A stretch of 64,000 nucleotides of DNA from Anaerolinea sp. (GTDB lineage Bacteria > Chloroflexota > Anaerolineae > Anaerolineales > Anaerolineaceae), in assembly GCA_020725865.1 (NCBI GenBank), contig DYEC01000020.1, forward strand, positions 1 through 64,000, read 5' to 3'. The translations under genes were made by a program, and so were the position numbers. Positions 18,721-27,250 of the stretch are shown here, piece after piece. The notes under the pieces were generated by a model. It did not search any database and had not been told where the DNA came from. It saw only the letters and a list, made by a program, of their open reading frames with translations. The first letter of the stretch is position 1; every line of letters starts with the position of its first letter.

Positions 18721-18749
18721 TTGACAGGCAAAGACGCCGCCTTTATAAT
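18721..18749 (+). promoter_or_regulatory. Sigma-70 promoter of the rplU-rpmA-rpmE cluster
   Basis: TTGACA and TATAAT (18744-18749) are separated by exactly 17 nt. The start site would be near 18756, leaving a leader of about 115 nt before rplU with inverted repeats (CCCCGG/CTGGGG-type), a possible ribosomal-protein leader. In the 184 nt between the phasin stop and this promoter I see only a weak hairpin (CACCCC...GGGGTG, about 18645-18665) that may end the phasin transcript. Confidence 0.85.
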
Positions 18750-18870
18750 TATGTGTTGCCTTACCCCGGCGAAAATGCTGGGGTGTATATATGTATCCCC
18801 AACTTCCCCACAGCCAGGCGTCGTGAAAGCTGCGCAGGGCTGACGGTGAAGTGAAGATTGGAGAAAAGGA

Positions 18871-19188
18871 ATGAAATTTGCGATCGTTGAAAGTGGCGGT
18901 AAACAGTATCGAGCCGTCGAAGGCGCTAGCCTTGAAGTGGACCGGCTACCTGTAGAAGCCGGGCAGGAAGTCATGCTGGACCGTGTACTCCTGCTTGCTG
19001 ACGAAGAAAAGGTGTCAGTTGGTACACCCACCGTGAAAGGTGCAAGGGTAAAAACCACCGTGGTTGCTCATGTCAAGGGGCCCAAAATTGTCGTGTTTCG
19101 CTATCGCCCCAAAAAGCGCTATCGTGTAAAAACCGGTCATCGCCAGCAGTACACCCAGCTGAAAGTTCATTCGATTGAAATGGAGTAG
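18871..19188 (+). CDS. rplU: Large-subunit ribosomal protein L21
   Basis: The 105-residue protein binds 23S rRNA in the large ribosomal subunit. It opens with the family signature [15 protein letters not shown], and contains [19 protein letters not shown] near the C-terminus, which is the conserved RNA-binding segment. The start is preceded by GGAGAAAAGGA. It is followed 5 nt later by rpmA, the usual L21-L27 pairing. Confidence 0.98.
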   Translation: MKFAIVESGGKQYRAVEGASLEVDRLPVEAGQEVMLDRVLLLADEEKVSVGTPTVKGARVKTTVVAHVKGPKIVVFRYRPKKRYRVKTGHRQQYTQLKVHSIEME

Positions 19189-19193
19189 GACCT

Positions 19194-19460
19194 ATGGCAC
19201 ACAAAAAAGGTGGTGGTTCCAGCCGAAACGGACGTGACAGCAACGCGCAGCGTTTGGGTGTAAAACGCTATGCTGGGCAATTTGTTCTTTCAGGTAATAT
19301 CCTGGTGCGTCAGCGTGGTACCCGTATCAAACCCGGCTTGAACGTCGGTGTAGGCAAAGACGATACCCTGTTTGCAACTGTGGATGGCGTGGTTGTGTAT
19401 GAACCCCTTCCGGGTGGACGTAAACGTGTCAGCGTAATGCCACAGGAGCAAACAGCATAA
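19194..19460 (+). CDS. rpmA: Large-subunit ribosomal protein L27
   Basis: The 88-residue protein has the classical [20 protein letters not shown] start and [20 protein letters not shown]. The N-terminal tail reaches the peptidyl transferase centre. No Firmicute-type cleavable N-terminal extension is present. It lies between rplU and the L31 fusion gene on the same strand. Confidence 0.98.
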   Translation: MAHKKGGGSSRNGRDSNAQRLGVKRYAGQFVLSGNILVRQRGTRIKPGLNVGVGKDDTLFATVDGVVVYEPLPGGRKRVSVMPQEQTA

Positions 19461-19527
19461 TCTAAACTTGCAGCGCCAGTCTAAACAAGACTGCCGGATG
19501 CAGGAAAAACGAAAGGGTAGTTTCTCT

Positions 19528-20004
19528 ATGAAAAAGGATATTCATCCGACATTTTATCCCGATGCCCAGGTCATTTGCGCTTGCGGAAATACCTGGACGA
19601 CTGGGTCAACTAAAAAAGTAATTCATACTGAGGTATGTTCAAAGTGCCACCCGTTCTTTACCGGTCAGCAACAGCGCTTGATTGATATTGAGGGTCAGGT
19701 AGATCGTTTTTATCGCCGATTGCAGGCTCGACAGGAGTATATTGAAGAGCAAAAAGCGCGTGAAGCAGCCCGCACTTCTCCAGAACGTCCAATTGCTGAA
19801 CTGGAACTGGGCAATCGCCCGACGGAAGCATTGGCAAAAGCGGGTATAACAAAAGTTGGTCAAGCACTGGAAAAACTCGCTCAAGGTGAACAGGCTCTTC
19901 TGGAGATTGAAGGTTTTGGGCGCAAGTCATTAATTGACCTGAAAAAGAAGCTGCGCCAGCTTGGCTATGAGTTGCCGGCTGCCGCCACGGAAGTTTCCGT
20001 ATAA
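19528..20004 (+). CDS. rpmE: Ribosomal protein L31 fused to an RNA polymerase alpha-CTD-like domain
   Basis: The frame opens at 19468, but ATG 19528 (MKKDIHPTFYPDAQV) is the normal L31 start, preceded by GAAAGGG. Residues 1-50 are a zinc-type L31 with ligands C17, C19, C37 and C40. A charged helical linker (about 51-85) follows. Residues about 88-149 resemble the C-terminal domain of the RNA polymerase alpha subunit: PIAELELGNRPTEALAKAGI, then LLEIEGFGRKSLIDLKKKL with the helix-hairpin-helix glycine. Total length is 158 residues against about 70 for ordinary L31. The function of the added domain, whether binding DNA, rRNA or a transcription factor, is unknown. Strong terminator downstream. 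Confidence 0.9.
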   Translation: MKKDIHPTFYPDAQVICACGNTWTTGSTKKVIHTEVCSKCHPFFTGQQQRLIDIEGQVDRFYRRLQARQEYIEEQKAREAARTSPERPIAELELGNRPTEALAKAGITKVGQALEKLAQGEQALLEIEGFGRKSLIDLKKKLRQLGYELPAAATEVSV

Positions 20005-20029
20005 GGTTTTCCTCCAGCCTCTCACGACC

Positions 20030-20068
20030 ACCTCTCCTTTCTTTTTATGGAAAGGAGAGGTTTTCTTT
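20030..20068 (+). terminator. Rho-independent terminator of the L21-L27-L31 unit
   Basis: ACCTCTCCTTTC and GAAAGGAGAGGT form a perfect 12 bp stem around a T-rich loop and run into TTTTCTTT. Confidence 0.92.
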
Positions 20069-20117
20069 GAAAAAGTTGGGGTAAAATCAGCACATATTCC
20101 ATTTTTGGGAGTGTTCC

Positions 20118-20690
20118 ATGAAACATCATAGCGGCTCAATAGAGGTAATCTGTGGCTCAATGTTTTGCGGAAAGACAGAGGAGTTAATTCGCCGGTTGAG
20201 AAGAGCCCAGATTGCTCGCCAAAAAGTTCAGGTATTCAAACCAGCTATTGATCGTCGTTATGACGAGTTAAGGGTCACTTCTCATGCGGGGATGGCATTC
20301 GATGCCATTCCTATTGAAAAAGCGGCGGATATTCTGAGTCACCTGGAAACAGATACTACGGTGGTTGGTATAGATGAGGCACAGTTTATTGATGCCCAGA
20401 TTGTTGACATTGTAGAAACGCTGGCTAATCGCGGAGTACGCGTTATTTTGGCAGGATTGGATATGGATTTCCGCGGTGAACCTTTTGGCAGTATGCCTGT
20501 TCTAATGGCAAGGGCAGAACGTGTAGATAAGTTGCAGGCGATCTGTATGGTGTGTGGTGAACCTGCGAGCCGAACACAGCGATTGGTCAATGGCAAGCCA
20601 GCCCGCTATGATGATCCGGTGGTCATTGTTGGTGCGGCGGAGTTGTATGAAGCACGATGTCGAAGCCATCATCAGGTGCCACGTGAATAA
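20118..20690 (+). CDS. tdk: Thymidine kinase
   Basis: The 190-residue enzyme phosphorylates thymidine with ATP in the salvage pathway. The P-loop reads [20 protein letters not shown] (about 10-29). The Walker B / lid region is GIDEAQFID with a catalytic Glu, and C-terminal substrate-binding residues are in [15 protein letters not shown]. The zinc-type motif is partly present (CMVC). It is followed by hpt 30 nt later, forming a nucleotide-salvage pair. Confidence 0.95.
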   Translation: MKHHSGSIEVICGSMFCGKTEELIRRLRRAQIARQKVQVFKPAIDRRYDELRVTSHAGMAFDAIPIEKAADILSHLETDTTVVGIDEAQFIDAQIVDIVETLANRGVRVILAGLDMDFRGEPFGSMPVLMARAERVDKLQAICMVCGEPASRTQRLVNGKPARYDDPVVIVGAAELYEARCRSHHQVPRE

Positions 20691-20720
20691 TTGGTTGTTC
20701 AAAAATTGGAGGAACTTTTG

Positions 20721-21284
20721 ATGCAACCTTATGAAAAATATCTCAAAGAAATTCTGATCACTGAAGAGGATTTGCAAAAACGCATTGCTGAATTGGGTGC
20801 TGAAATCAGTCGGGATTTTGCGGGGCAAACGTTATTGCTGGTTTGTATTTTGCGCGGTGGGGTAATGTTCTTGACCGATCTGATGCGACATATCACCGTT
20901 CCCCATTCAATCGAGTTCATGGCGGTCTCTTCGTACGGAGTTGGCCGGCGGGAATCCAATGGGCAGGCACGGATTACGCTGGACTTAAATACAAACATCA
21001 TGGATCAACACGTCTTGCTCGTTGAGGATATTATTGACAGTGGTCATACACTTGCTTCTGTGCTGGAACTGCTCTCTACCCGCAAGCCAAAGAGCTTATC
21101 GGTTTGTACCCTTCTGGACAAAGCCTCACGGCGAGAGGTTCAGGTTCCGATCCGTTATTGCGGTTTTGTGATCCCGGACAAGTTTGTTTTTGGTTATGGG
21201 TTGGACCTGGATGAGTATTATCGCAACCTTCCCTTTGTTGGCGTGGTTGATTTGGACAAATATAAAGGGAATCCACTTGGGTAA
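20721..21284 (+). CDS. hpt: Hypoxanthine phosphoribosyltransferase
   Basis: ATG 20721 follows a TTGGAGGAAC ribosome site and is preferred to the upstream frame start at 20691. The about 187-residue enzyme transfers the phosphoribosyl group of PRPP to hypoxanthine or guanine. Motifs are LLVCILRGGVMFLTDL, the PRPP loop VLLVEDIIDSGHTL, and the late FVIPDKFVFGYGLDLDEYYR. It lies between tdk and cca with gaps of 30 and 5 nt, probably one operon. Confidence 0.95.
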   Translation: MQPYEKYLKEILITEEDLQKRIAELGAEISRDFAGQTLLLVCILRGGVMFLTDLMRHITVPHSIEFMAVSSYGVGRRESNGQARITLDLNTNIMDQHVLLVEDIIDSGHTLASVLELLSTRKPKSLSVCTLLDKASRREVQVPIRYCGFVIPDKFVFGYGLDLDEYYRNLPFVGVVDLDKYKGNPLG

Positions 21285-21289
21285 TTGGG

Positions 21290-22792
21290 ATGAATGCCTT
21301 GCCTGTGCTTGCTGATTCTGGGCTTTTCGAGCTGTTATGTAATCACCTGAAACAGGGCGAGCAACTTTATATGGTGGGGGGAGGAGTCCGCGATCTGCTA
21401 CTGGGACAAACCAGTCACGATCTGGATTTTGTCATAAATGGCGATGTTCGTCCGCTGGCACGTAGCGTTGCAAATGCGCTTAATGGGCATTTCTACATGT
21501 TGGATGATGATCGTAACACTGCCCGGGTCATTTATTATCCCGGTTATAAGGATCGGCTGATGCTGGATTTTGCCGTGATGCGCGGCAGCAATCTCGAAGA
21601 GGATTTACGCACCAGAGATTTTACCATCAATGCGATGGCTATCAATGTTCATGATCCTCAAAAACTGATTGACCCATTAGGGGGTGCAAAACACCTTAAG
21701 GATAAGGTGCTGTGTCCCTGTTCAGCCAGCTCATTTCTTGATGACCCTGTTCGGCTTATGCGAGCGGTGCGTTTTGCAGTGCAATTGAACCTTAAGCTGG
21801 ACAAAGAAACATTATCGTTAATGCGTGAAGCTGTAACTTTACTGCCCCGTGTTTCAGCAGAACGACAGCGAGATGAACTGTTTCGCATTCTTGATGGCAA
21901 TCAGATTGCTACGGCGGTACGTCTGCTGGATAAAGTGGGTATTCTAAGCATAGTATTGCCCGAACTGACAGCGCTCAAACAGGTAGTTCAGCCGCCGCCC
22001 CACACGTTGGATGTCTGGGAGCATACGCTGGCGGTTGTTCAAGCACTGGAAAATCTGTTTGGTGTTCTGGTTGGAGAATATCGAGAGGAATCCAACAACC
22101 TTACAATGGGTACCGCTGTACTTCGCTTGGGCCGTTTTCGCCACAAACTGGCAGAGCATTTTGCAAGGCGAATGGTACCGGAGCGTAGCCGGCGAGGATT
22201 GCTTCACCTTGCCGCCTTATATCATGATGCCGGTAAGCCGGTGGCAGTAACCGATAACGATAATGGGCGGCGACATTTCTACCGGCATGAGCGTTATAGC
22301 CGAAGTACGATTGTCGAACGCGGCAAGGCGCTGGCATTAAGTGCCCAGGAATGGGAATACTTGGCTCTGGTTACATACGGACACATGCGCATTCATCACC
22401 TGGCAGAAAACGCAAGCCCGCCCACTCGCCGGGCAATTTTTCGCTATTTTCGTGCCACAGGTGAAGCAGGGGTAGATATATGTCTTTTATCGCTCGCTGA
22501 TCTTCTGGCTACTTACCAAACCGCATTACCGCAGGATATCTGGCTGACCGAATTGGATATTTGCAGGACCTTGCTTGAAGCATGGTGGGACAAAAAAGAT
22601 GAGATTGTTGTTCCGGCTCGTCTACTGAACGGTGACGAACTGATGGAAGCATTTTCCTTACAGCCAGGACCATTGGTTGGAAAACTATTGATGGAAATCC
22701 AGGAGGCACAGGCAGCCGGTGAAATCACCAATCGCCAACAGGCTTTAGAGTTTGCCAGAAACCGCCTGATGGATTACAATGAGAGCACTTGA
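21290..22792 (+). CDS. cca: CCA-adding / poly(A) polymerase-family tRNA nucleotidyltransferase with HD domain
   Basis: The 500-residue protein has the class II nucleotidyltransferase head: YMVGGGVRDLLLG (about 27-39), DLDFVI with the catalytic aspartates, and RDFTINAMAI. The neck/RNA-binding region reads DDPVRLMRAVRFAVQL. A C-terminal HD-like domain follows with LYHDAGKP and HERYS. Known members repair or add the CCA end of tRNA, while close relatives are poly(A) polymerases; sequence alone does not separate them fully. It is tightly packed with hpt and the downstream hydrolase. Confidence 0.9.
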   Translation: MNALPVLADSGLFELLCNHLKQGEQLYMVGGGVRDLLLGQTSHDLDFVINGDVRPLARSVANALNGHFYMLDDDRNTARVIYYPGYKDRLMLDFAVMRGSNLEEDLRTRDFTINAMAINVHDPQKLIDPLGGAKHLKDKVLCPCSASSFLDDPVRLMRAVRFAVQLNLKLDKETLSLMREAVTLLPRVSAERQRDELFRILDGNQIATAVRLLDKVGILSIVLPELTALKQVVQPPPHTLDVWEHTLAVVQALENLFGVLVGEYREESNNLTMGTAVLRLGRFRHKLAEHFARRMVPERSRRGLLHLAALYHDAGKPVAVTDNDNGRRHFYRHERYSRSTIVERGKALALSAQEWEYLALVTYGHMRIHHLAENASPPTRRAIFRYFRATGEAGVDICLLSLADLLATYQTALPQDIWLTELDICRTLLEAWWDKKDEIVVPARLLNGDELMEAFSLQPGPLVGKLLMEIQEAQAAGEITNRQQALEFARNRLMDYNEST

Positions 22793-22795
22793 AAG

Positions 22796-23557
22796 ATGGA
22801 TGAAAAGGTGTCTTTATATTTTGAAGAGCATGGTCATGGGACCCCTGTAGTGCTAATCCATGGGTTTCCGCTTGACCATACAATCTGGAATCCCCTTGTG
22901 CCGCTGCTGGAGGGGAAAGCCCGCTTGATTTTGCCTGATTTGCGCGGATATGGCAAGTCCCCGGTGACCAGGGGAACTTATGACATGGGCTTGCTGGCAG
23001 ATGATATTAAAGAGATGCTGGATGGGTTAAATATCAGACAGGCTGTTCTGGTAGGTCACTCGATGGGTGGTTATGTTAGCCTGGCATTTGCCCGATGCTA
23101 TCCAGAGCGATTATTGGGATTGGCTTTAGTTGCTAGTCAGGCAGCTGCTGATACACCTGAACGGCGTCAGGGTCGTTTACAAACTGCTGGTGAAGTTGAA
23201 CGCCGCGGTGTAAAATCCCTTGCCAAGACCATGCCTGAAAAGCTGACCACACATCCTGATTTGGTTGAGCCCTTGCGCCAACTCATTTTGCAGGCAAATC
23301 CTGCAGGTGTGGCAGGTGCCCTAAAGGGGATGGCGGATCGGGAGGATATGACCAGACGCCTGTCAGAAATTAATGTCCCGACATTGATTATTGCAGGAGC
23401 GCAGGATAGCCTCATTCCGCTAGAAAAATCCAGAGAGATGGAACGATTATTGCCGCGCGGCTGGCTGGTTGAAATTCCAAATGCGGGACACATGCCGATG
23501 ATGGAAGCTCCTGAAATGGTCGCTGAAGCGCTATTTCGGCTACTTGAGAAAATCTAA
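22796..23557 (+). CDS. Alpha/beta-fold hydrolase
   Basis: The 253-residue cytoplasmic enzyme shows the oxyanion region VVLIHGFPLDHTIW, nucleophile elbow GHSMGGYVSLAFA (Ser about 88), an acid in IIAGAQDSLIP and catalytic His in NAGHMPMME. The spacing matches esterase or lactonase type hydrolases. The substrate cannot be told. It begins 3 nt after cca and is the last gene of that run; the convergent gene ends 13 nt later. Confidence 0.88.
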   Translation: MDEKVSLYFEEHGHGTPVVLIHGFPLDHTIWNPLVPLLEGKARLILPDLRGYGKSPVTRGTYDMGLLADDIKEMLDGLNIRQAVLVGHSMGGYVSLAFARCYPERLLGLALVASQAAADTPERRQGRLQTAGEVERRGVKSLAKTMPEKLTTHPDLVEPLRQLILQANPAGVAGALKGMADREDMTRRLSEINVPTLIIAGAQDSLIPLEKSREMERLLPRGWLVEIPNAGHMPMMEAPEMVAEALFRLLEKI

Positions 23558-23570
23558 TGAGGTTTGCAGT

Positions 23571-25115
23571 TTAATCGCCGGAACTATTATTTTTGCTTTC
23601 TCTGGTAACCGGGCATACGGCGATATTTTCCTGGATCAAGCAGTCTGATAAATCTTCTTCAATCAGGAGAAGTGATAGATCGTTCAGTGACTCCTCTGAA
23701 CTCGCCAGCAAGATCAATGTGTTTTGCTCGTTGCCAGGACTAAAAAGTATCAGGCCGATGCCATTTAGCGAGAACCTGCCCATTCCCGGTATCGTAACTG
23801 TTTGTTTTATGCCTGTTTTATCTCTGAGAGTATCCGTTGCTTCTTCTGTCTCAATTGCCGGCGTTGGTGTCAGAGCAGGGTTTACAGTTTCTGGTGTTGA
23901 CTGCGGCGTGGCAGTTAAAGCCATCGCTTCACGGTTTGAATCTTGGGCGCCTTTTCCCGCTGAAAACTCCAGAGCGAACGCCCCTAAATAGAGTTGAAGT
24001 TCTTTGGCTTGTGACTGTTGATAAGTACTGGCAATCAACAGATCATATCCCTCCAGTGGTTTGTCGTTCAGCCGAAGTGAGAGATTTGAGGCGTTCAGAA
24101 ATTTTTGAGCGGTGTTAACCATTCCTAACATATCCTGATCCAGCGTAACATCTTTTGGCAGCAACAAGACCACGGGGCGGGTGAATAAATAAGGAAAATC
24201 GTGCAGGTTGCGCTGGCGTTTTTCGCCGCTCAACCACCGAGCCAGGTTTCGTACCAGCAGTTGGTTATCAGCCACCTGAACATAAGGGCGCGTCATGAAT
24301 GTCATGTCGCCAAGAGCAACCACCTGCTCATCCGCAGCTCGGGCAGAGACTGGATGGTTACTGCCCACATCCGTTAATGAAGAATATGTAGTTTCTGATA
24401 CGGTGATCAAAGCTTTTGCTTGGGTTCGAATAGAATGGGCACTGTAAAATATCACTTGGTTTAGGTTTTTCGTAAGCACATCCTGTGCAAAATCGGTCAG
24501 GATAATATTCCGGAAGTTCGCTTCATTTTCAACCATGTCATATAAATAGTCTTCGGCAAAAGCGATTTGATACGCTTCTAGAAGCGTATTGGCAATATTG
24601 ACGCTTTGTAGTTTGGCAGCAGTATCACCGAATACATAACCGTAGTAGCTCATATCTCGCGTTGGATCGGTAATCACCAACAGTCGCCCGCCGCGCGCCA
24701 CAAATTTATTAATAGCATCACGTTCTTCAATCTCAAAAGGTAAAGTGGGTGCAATTACCACATAAGCATCTACGTCTTTAAGCATCTGGGCGAGCATAGT
24801 AGGATCGTCATTGACGCGTATTTCGGCTTTCAAATCTGTTACAGCTTCTATGAACGGTTCAATTTCAGATACCGAAAACATGTTATCGTGACCAATGTCC
24901 AGCAACACAACCGGGCGACTCGAATCTGCTCTGCTTGCTGTTATCTCTAGGACAACTGGCGTAGATAGCGGCAGGGTTTGAAGTTCAATCTGGGAATAAT
25001 CTGGTGTGGCTACGGGTTCGCTTCTGGTGTAACTGCCCTGAAAAAACCAAAGGGTGCGAATCAAAGCAGGGAGAACCAGGCATATCAGTGCAATAATCAT
25101 CCGGTTGGTTTTCAT
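23571..25115 (-). CDS. Membrane-anchored protein with a DUF4350/GldG-like glutamine-amidotransferase-type fold
   Basis: The 514-residue protein has a single N-terminal membrane helix (about 7-25). The extracytoplasmic part has a Rossmann-like region (VVLLDIGHDNMFSVSEIEPF, then DAYVVIAPTLPFEIEERDAI and FVARGGRLLVITDPT). This is the layout of DUF4350/GldG-like proteins that bind rather than cleave. A second region has threonine/proline-rich sequence and possible beta strands. Function unknown. It overlaps the SppA-like gene by 4 nt (ATGA), so the two are translationally coupled and probably act together at the membrane. Confidence 0.6.
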   Translation of the reverse strand: MKTNRMIIALICLVLPALIRTLWFFQGSYTRSEPVATPDYSQIELQTLPLSTPVVLEITASRADSSRPVVLLDIGHDNMFSVSEIEPFIEAVTDLKAEIRVNDDPTMLAQMLKDVDAYVVIAPTLPFEIEERDAINKFVARGGRLLVITDPTRDMSYYGYVFGDTAAKLQSVNIANTLLEAYQIAFAEDYLYDMVENEANFRNIILTDFAQDVLTKNLNQVIFYSAHSIRTQAKALITVSETTYSSLTDVGSNHPVSARAADEQVVALGDMTFMTRPYVQVADNQLLVRNLARWLSGEKRQRNLHDFPYLFTRPVVLLLPKDVTLDQDMLGMVNTAQKFLNASNLSLRLNDKPLEGYDLLIASTYQQSQAKELQLYLGAFALEFSAGKGAQDSNREAMALTATPQSTPETVNPALTPTPAIETEEATDTLRDKTGIKQTVTIPGMGRFSLNGIGLILFSPGNEQNTLILLASSEESLNDLSLLLIEEDLSDCLIQENIAVCPVTRESKNNSSGD

Positions 25116-25981
25116 GGCAACCTCTCTGCTGGCGGAACATATAAGTAATAGATGCCAGCCTTTGCCGGGTAAGGCGTTAGAATACCTTCAGAAGATGTGA
25201 GGAAGAATTGATCAGGGGTATATTCCGGTAAACCTGCCAATACCCGTAGGTCTTCTACACGGTAATGAGCGATGTGCGCCATCTTTGCGGCTTTCTCATA
25301 GGCCTGGCTCAGTGAGCCAATTTCATCTACCAAACCCAGTTTTAAGCTTTCGCTTCCATTCCAGACCTGACCGCTCAGAATAATCTCATCTGATGTTTTC
25401 AGCGCTTTTGCTCTGCCCAATTTGACTGCCTGTAGAAAGCCTTGTTTGGCAATCTCGATTTCACGCATCGTCGCATCCCGCGAGCTGCCCCAAAGTTTAT
25501 AAGGTCCGGTTGAATATACATCATCAACGACCAGAGGATATTTGGGCAGGGAAGAATACACCCCGATGCTACCAACTGTAGAATTTGGTTTTGCAAAAAT
25601 ATAATCTGTGCCGGCGGCAAGGTAGTAAGCGCCGCTGGCAGCCATTCCTTCTATAACAGTAATGACAGGTTTAGATTGACGCAGTCGGGCAAGTTCCATG
25701 TAAACAGCTTCCGTGTCGGCGACTGTCCCGCCCGGACTATCCATCACCAGAACTATTGCTTTGATTTCCGGGTGTTGGCTTGCGTAGTGGATCTGGGTGA
25801 TCATATCTCGGGCAGAGAGGTTATAAATGGCATCGGTTAGACGAATCACACCAATCAACGGCTGTTTGATAAAGAAAGAAAGCAGAATACCTGTGATAAG
25901 AGGTAAAGCACCCCATAAAAGGATACTTTTTATGTCCCAGCTTTTAAAAAAGTTTTTAGGGGGGATCATACTTTTGGTCAC
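25112..25981 (-). CDS. sppA: SppA/S49-family membrane serine protease
   Basis: I favour the GTG at 25981, which has AGGAG 7 nt upstream, over the ATG at 26008. One membrane helix lies near residues 25-45. The protease core shows IKAIVLVMDSPGGTVADTEA, then the nucleophile motif GMAASGAYYLAAGTDYIFA and STVGSIGVY; the general-base Lys should lie in the region after SSRDA. At about 289 residues it is a single-domain enzyme, shorter than E. coli SppA. Relatives degrade signal peptides and membrane peptides. It is coupled to the downstream DUF4350-like gene. Confidence 0.83.
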   Translation of the reverse strand: MTKSMIPPKNFFKSWDIKSILLWGALPLITGILLSFFIKQPLIGVIRLTDAIYNLSARDMITQIHYASQHPEIKAIVLVMDSPGGTVADTEAVYMELARLRQSKPVITVIEGMAASGAYYLAAGTDYIFAKPNSTVGSIGVYSSLPKYPLVVDDVYSTGPYKLWGSSRDATMREIEIAKQGFLQAVKLGRAKALKTSDEIILSGQVWNGSESLKLGLVDEIGSLSQAYEKAAKMAHIAHYRVEDLRVLAGLPEYTPDQFFLTSSEGILTPYPAKAGIYYLYVPPAERLP

Positions 25982-26195
25982 AAATTTTCTCCTTTTTGGC
26001 TCATACATAAAGACGGAAAGCCGGTATCCCAGGCTTTTATGCGGCGGTGTTGGTTTAAGAAACTATTTTTCGCCCCCTTTGTTTTTACTGTTATAAAACT
26101 ATTTGCTTGAGTTTGTTCACTGAATGCCAGGATGAAGATTTCAAACCTTGGGATTACATAAAGCTTATGGTTCTGATTCTTTTAAGGCTTTTTCT

Positions 26196-26516
26196 TTATG
26201 GATAAATTTCATCCAGCATTGGCTCGTAAAAGCAACGACAGCCCTCGCTATGAGAACATCCGGGGACAGGTAGTTTGGGAGCTTTGTTCTTGGGATAAGC
26301 GCCCTGCATTTGCTGACAGGCTGGGCAGGCATCTGCTGCGACAGAAAGATAGACGCGCGTTACGCGCGGGTTTTCCCGGAATCGCTTCAGCGCTACATTG
26401 GCTGTTGAGAATTCAGAGAGGTCCGCCTGACAGTTCAGGCAATATTTTGCGGTGTCTGGGGATTGGCTATGACAAAGGGAACAGGTCTGCAAGGCTCTAT
26501 CTCCTAATTTCTTCAA
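26196..26516 (-). CDS. Small double zinc-ribbon protein
   Basis: The 106-residue cytoplasmic protein has an N-terminal zinc ribbon (CSLC...YCLNC) and a C-terminal cysteine cluster (CPACQQMQG...CSHSEGCRC). The cysteine pairs suggest two metal sites. No enzymatic motif is visible and the function is unknown. The gene stands alone between the SppA-like gene and the response regulator. Confidence 0.65.
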   Translation of the reverse strand: MKKLGDRALQTCSLCHSQSPDTAKYCLNCQADLSEFSTANVALKRFRENPRVTRVYLSVAADACPACQQMQGAYPKNKAPKLPVPGCSHSEGCRCFYEPMLDEIYP

Positions 26517-26564
26517 GTTGTTTTTATTATAACGAATTTCTTACAGAGGTAGTGGAGTTGACTA

Positions 26565-26579
26565 CAACGAAATTCGTTG
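26565..26579. promoter_or_regulatory. 15-bp palindrome upstream of the zinc-ribbon gene
   Basis: CAACGAAATTCGTTG is a palindrome with a single central base. A related half (ATAACGAATTTC, 26529-26540) lies about 30 nt away and overlaps a TATAAT-like -10 box on the minus strand. It may be an operator for the zinc-ribbon gene; no regulator is identified. Confidence 0.3.
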
Positions 26580-26611
26580 GGAAGATAGTTGCTTCGCAGA
26601 AAGTTAGAAGG

Positions 26612-27031
26612 CTAGGTTCTATTATGGTAGATTTGTGGACAATAACCAAAATTTGTTTCCTTGGAGAGGTTTACCCCCGCGCGTCGAGCCAGCTTCGCGA
26701 TATGTGCAGCGATCACACTGGCGGAGCAGGGTTTTACTAAATAGTCATCTGCTCCCGCCTGAAGAGCAGCAATAATCATCTTGGGGCTGTCAAGAGCTGA
26801 AAGAATAAGAATAGGGGCATCACAGAATCTTCGGATCGTTCTACATAGATTTATGCCTGACATATCTGGCAACATCACATCCAAAACAATCACATCAGGC
26901 AATTCGGTTTGCAGTATACGCATGGTTTCTTGGGCGGAATAAGCAGTAAAAATAGTGCTTTCGGAAGCTCCCAAAAGTGGTGTTAGTATTTCGGCTGTGG
27001 AAGGATCGTCGTCTGCAATGAGCAATCTCAT
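26612..27031 (-). CDS. Single-domain response regulator (receiver only)
   Basis: The 139-residue protein is a CheY-like receiver: acidic pocket ADDDP (6-10), phosphoacceptor D51 in VLDVMLPDMSG, Ser 78 in ILSALD, and K100 in DYLVKPC. Only about 38 residues follow the receiver and contain no complete DNA-binding domain, so output is likely by protein contact. GGAGG precedes the start. No cognate histidine kinase is adjacent. Confidence 0.85.
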   Translation of the reverse strand: MRLLIADDDPSTAEILTPLLGASESTIFTAYSAQETMRILQTELPDVIVLDVMLPDMSGINLCRTIRRFCDAPILILSALDSPKMIIAALQAGADDYLVKPCSASVIAAHIAKLARRAGVNLSKETNFGYCPQIYHNRT

Positions 27032-27147
27032 GAAATTCCTCCGTTGTTTTTGCCATAAGCCTGTTTAATTATGATGCATCTTGTTGCAAATGAACCTTGC
27101 AGCTTGCTTACAAACTGGTGTATAGACAAGCGGATTGAATGCTTTGT

Positions 27148-27216
27148 GAAATTTCGCCTTTGTGGTAGAATTTTATTGTTTATGACAAACCATATTTGAC
27201 CCGCCTGGCGGGTCAA
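27148..27216 (+). promoter_or_regulatory. Candidate ppdK promoter and leader palindrome
   Basis: TTGTGA and TAGAAT separated by about 16 nt (near 27148-27175) make a plausible promoter. In the leader, TTGACCCGCCTGGCGGGTCAA (27196-27216) is a perfect inverted repeat with one central base; it could be an operator or a leader hairpin. Confidence 0.4.
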
Positions 27217-27250
27217 TTTTGAAATCAATCATTCCTCTGGAGGTAAAACC

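Noticed and set aside
26198-26740. 180-codon + strand ORF opposite the zinc-ribbon and response-regulator genes
   Set aside because: No domain and no ribosome site; it spans two genes with clear motifs and the gap between them.
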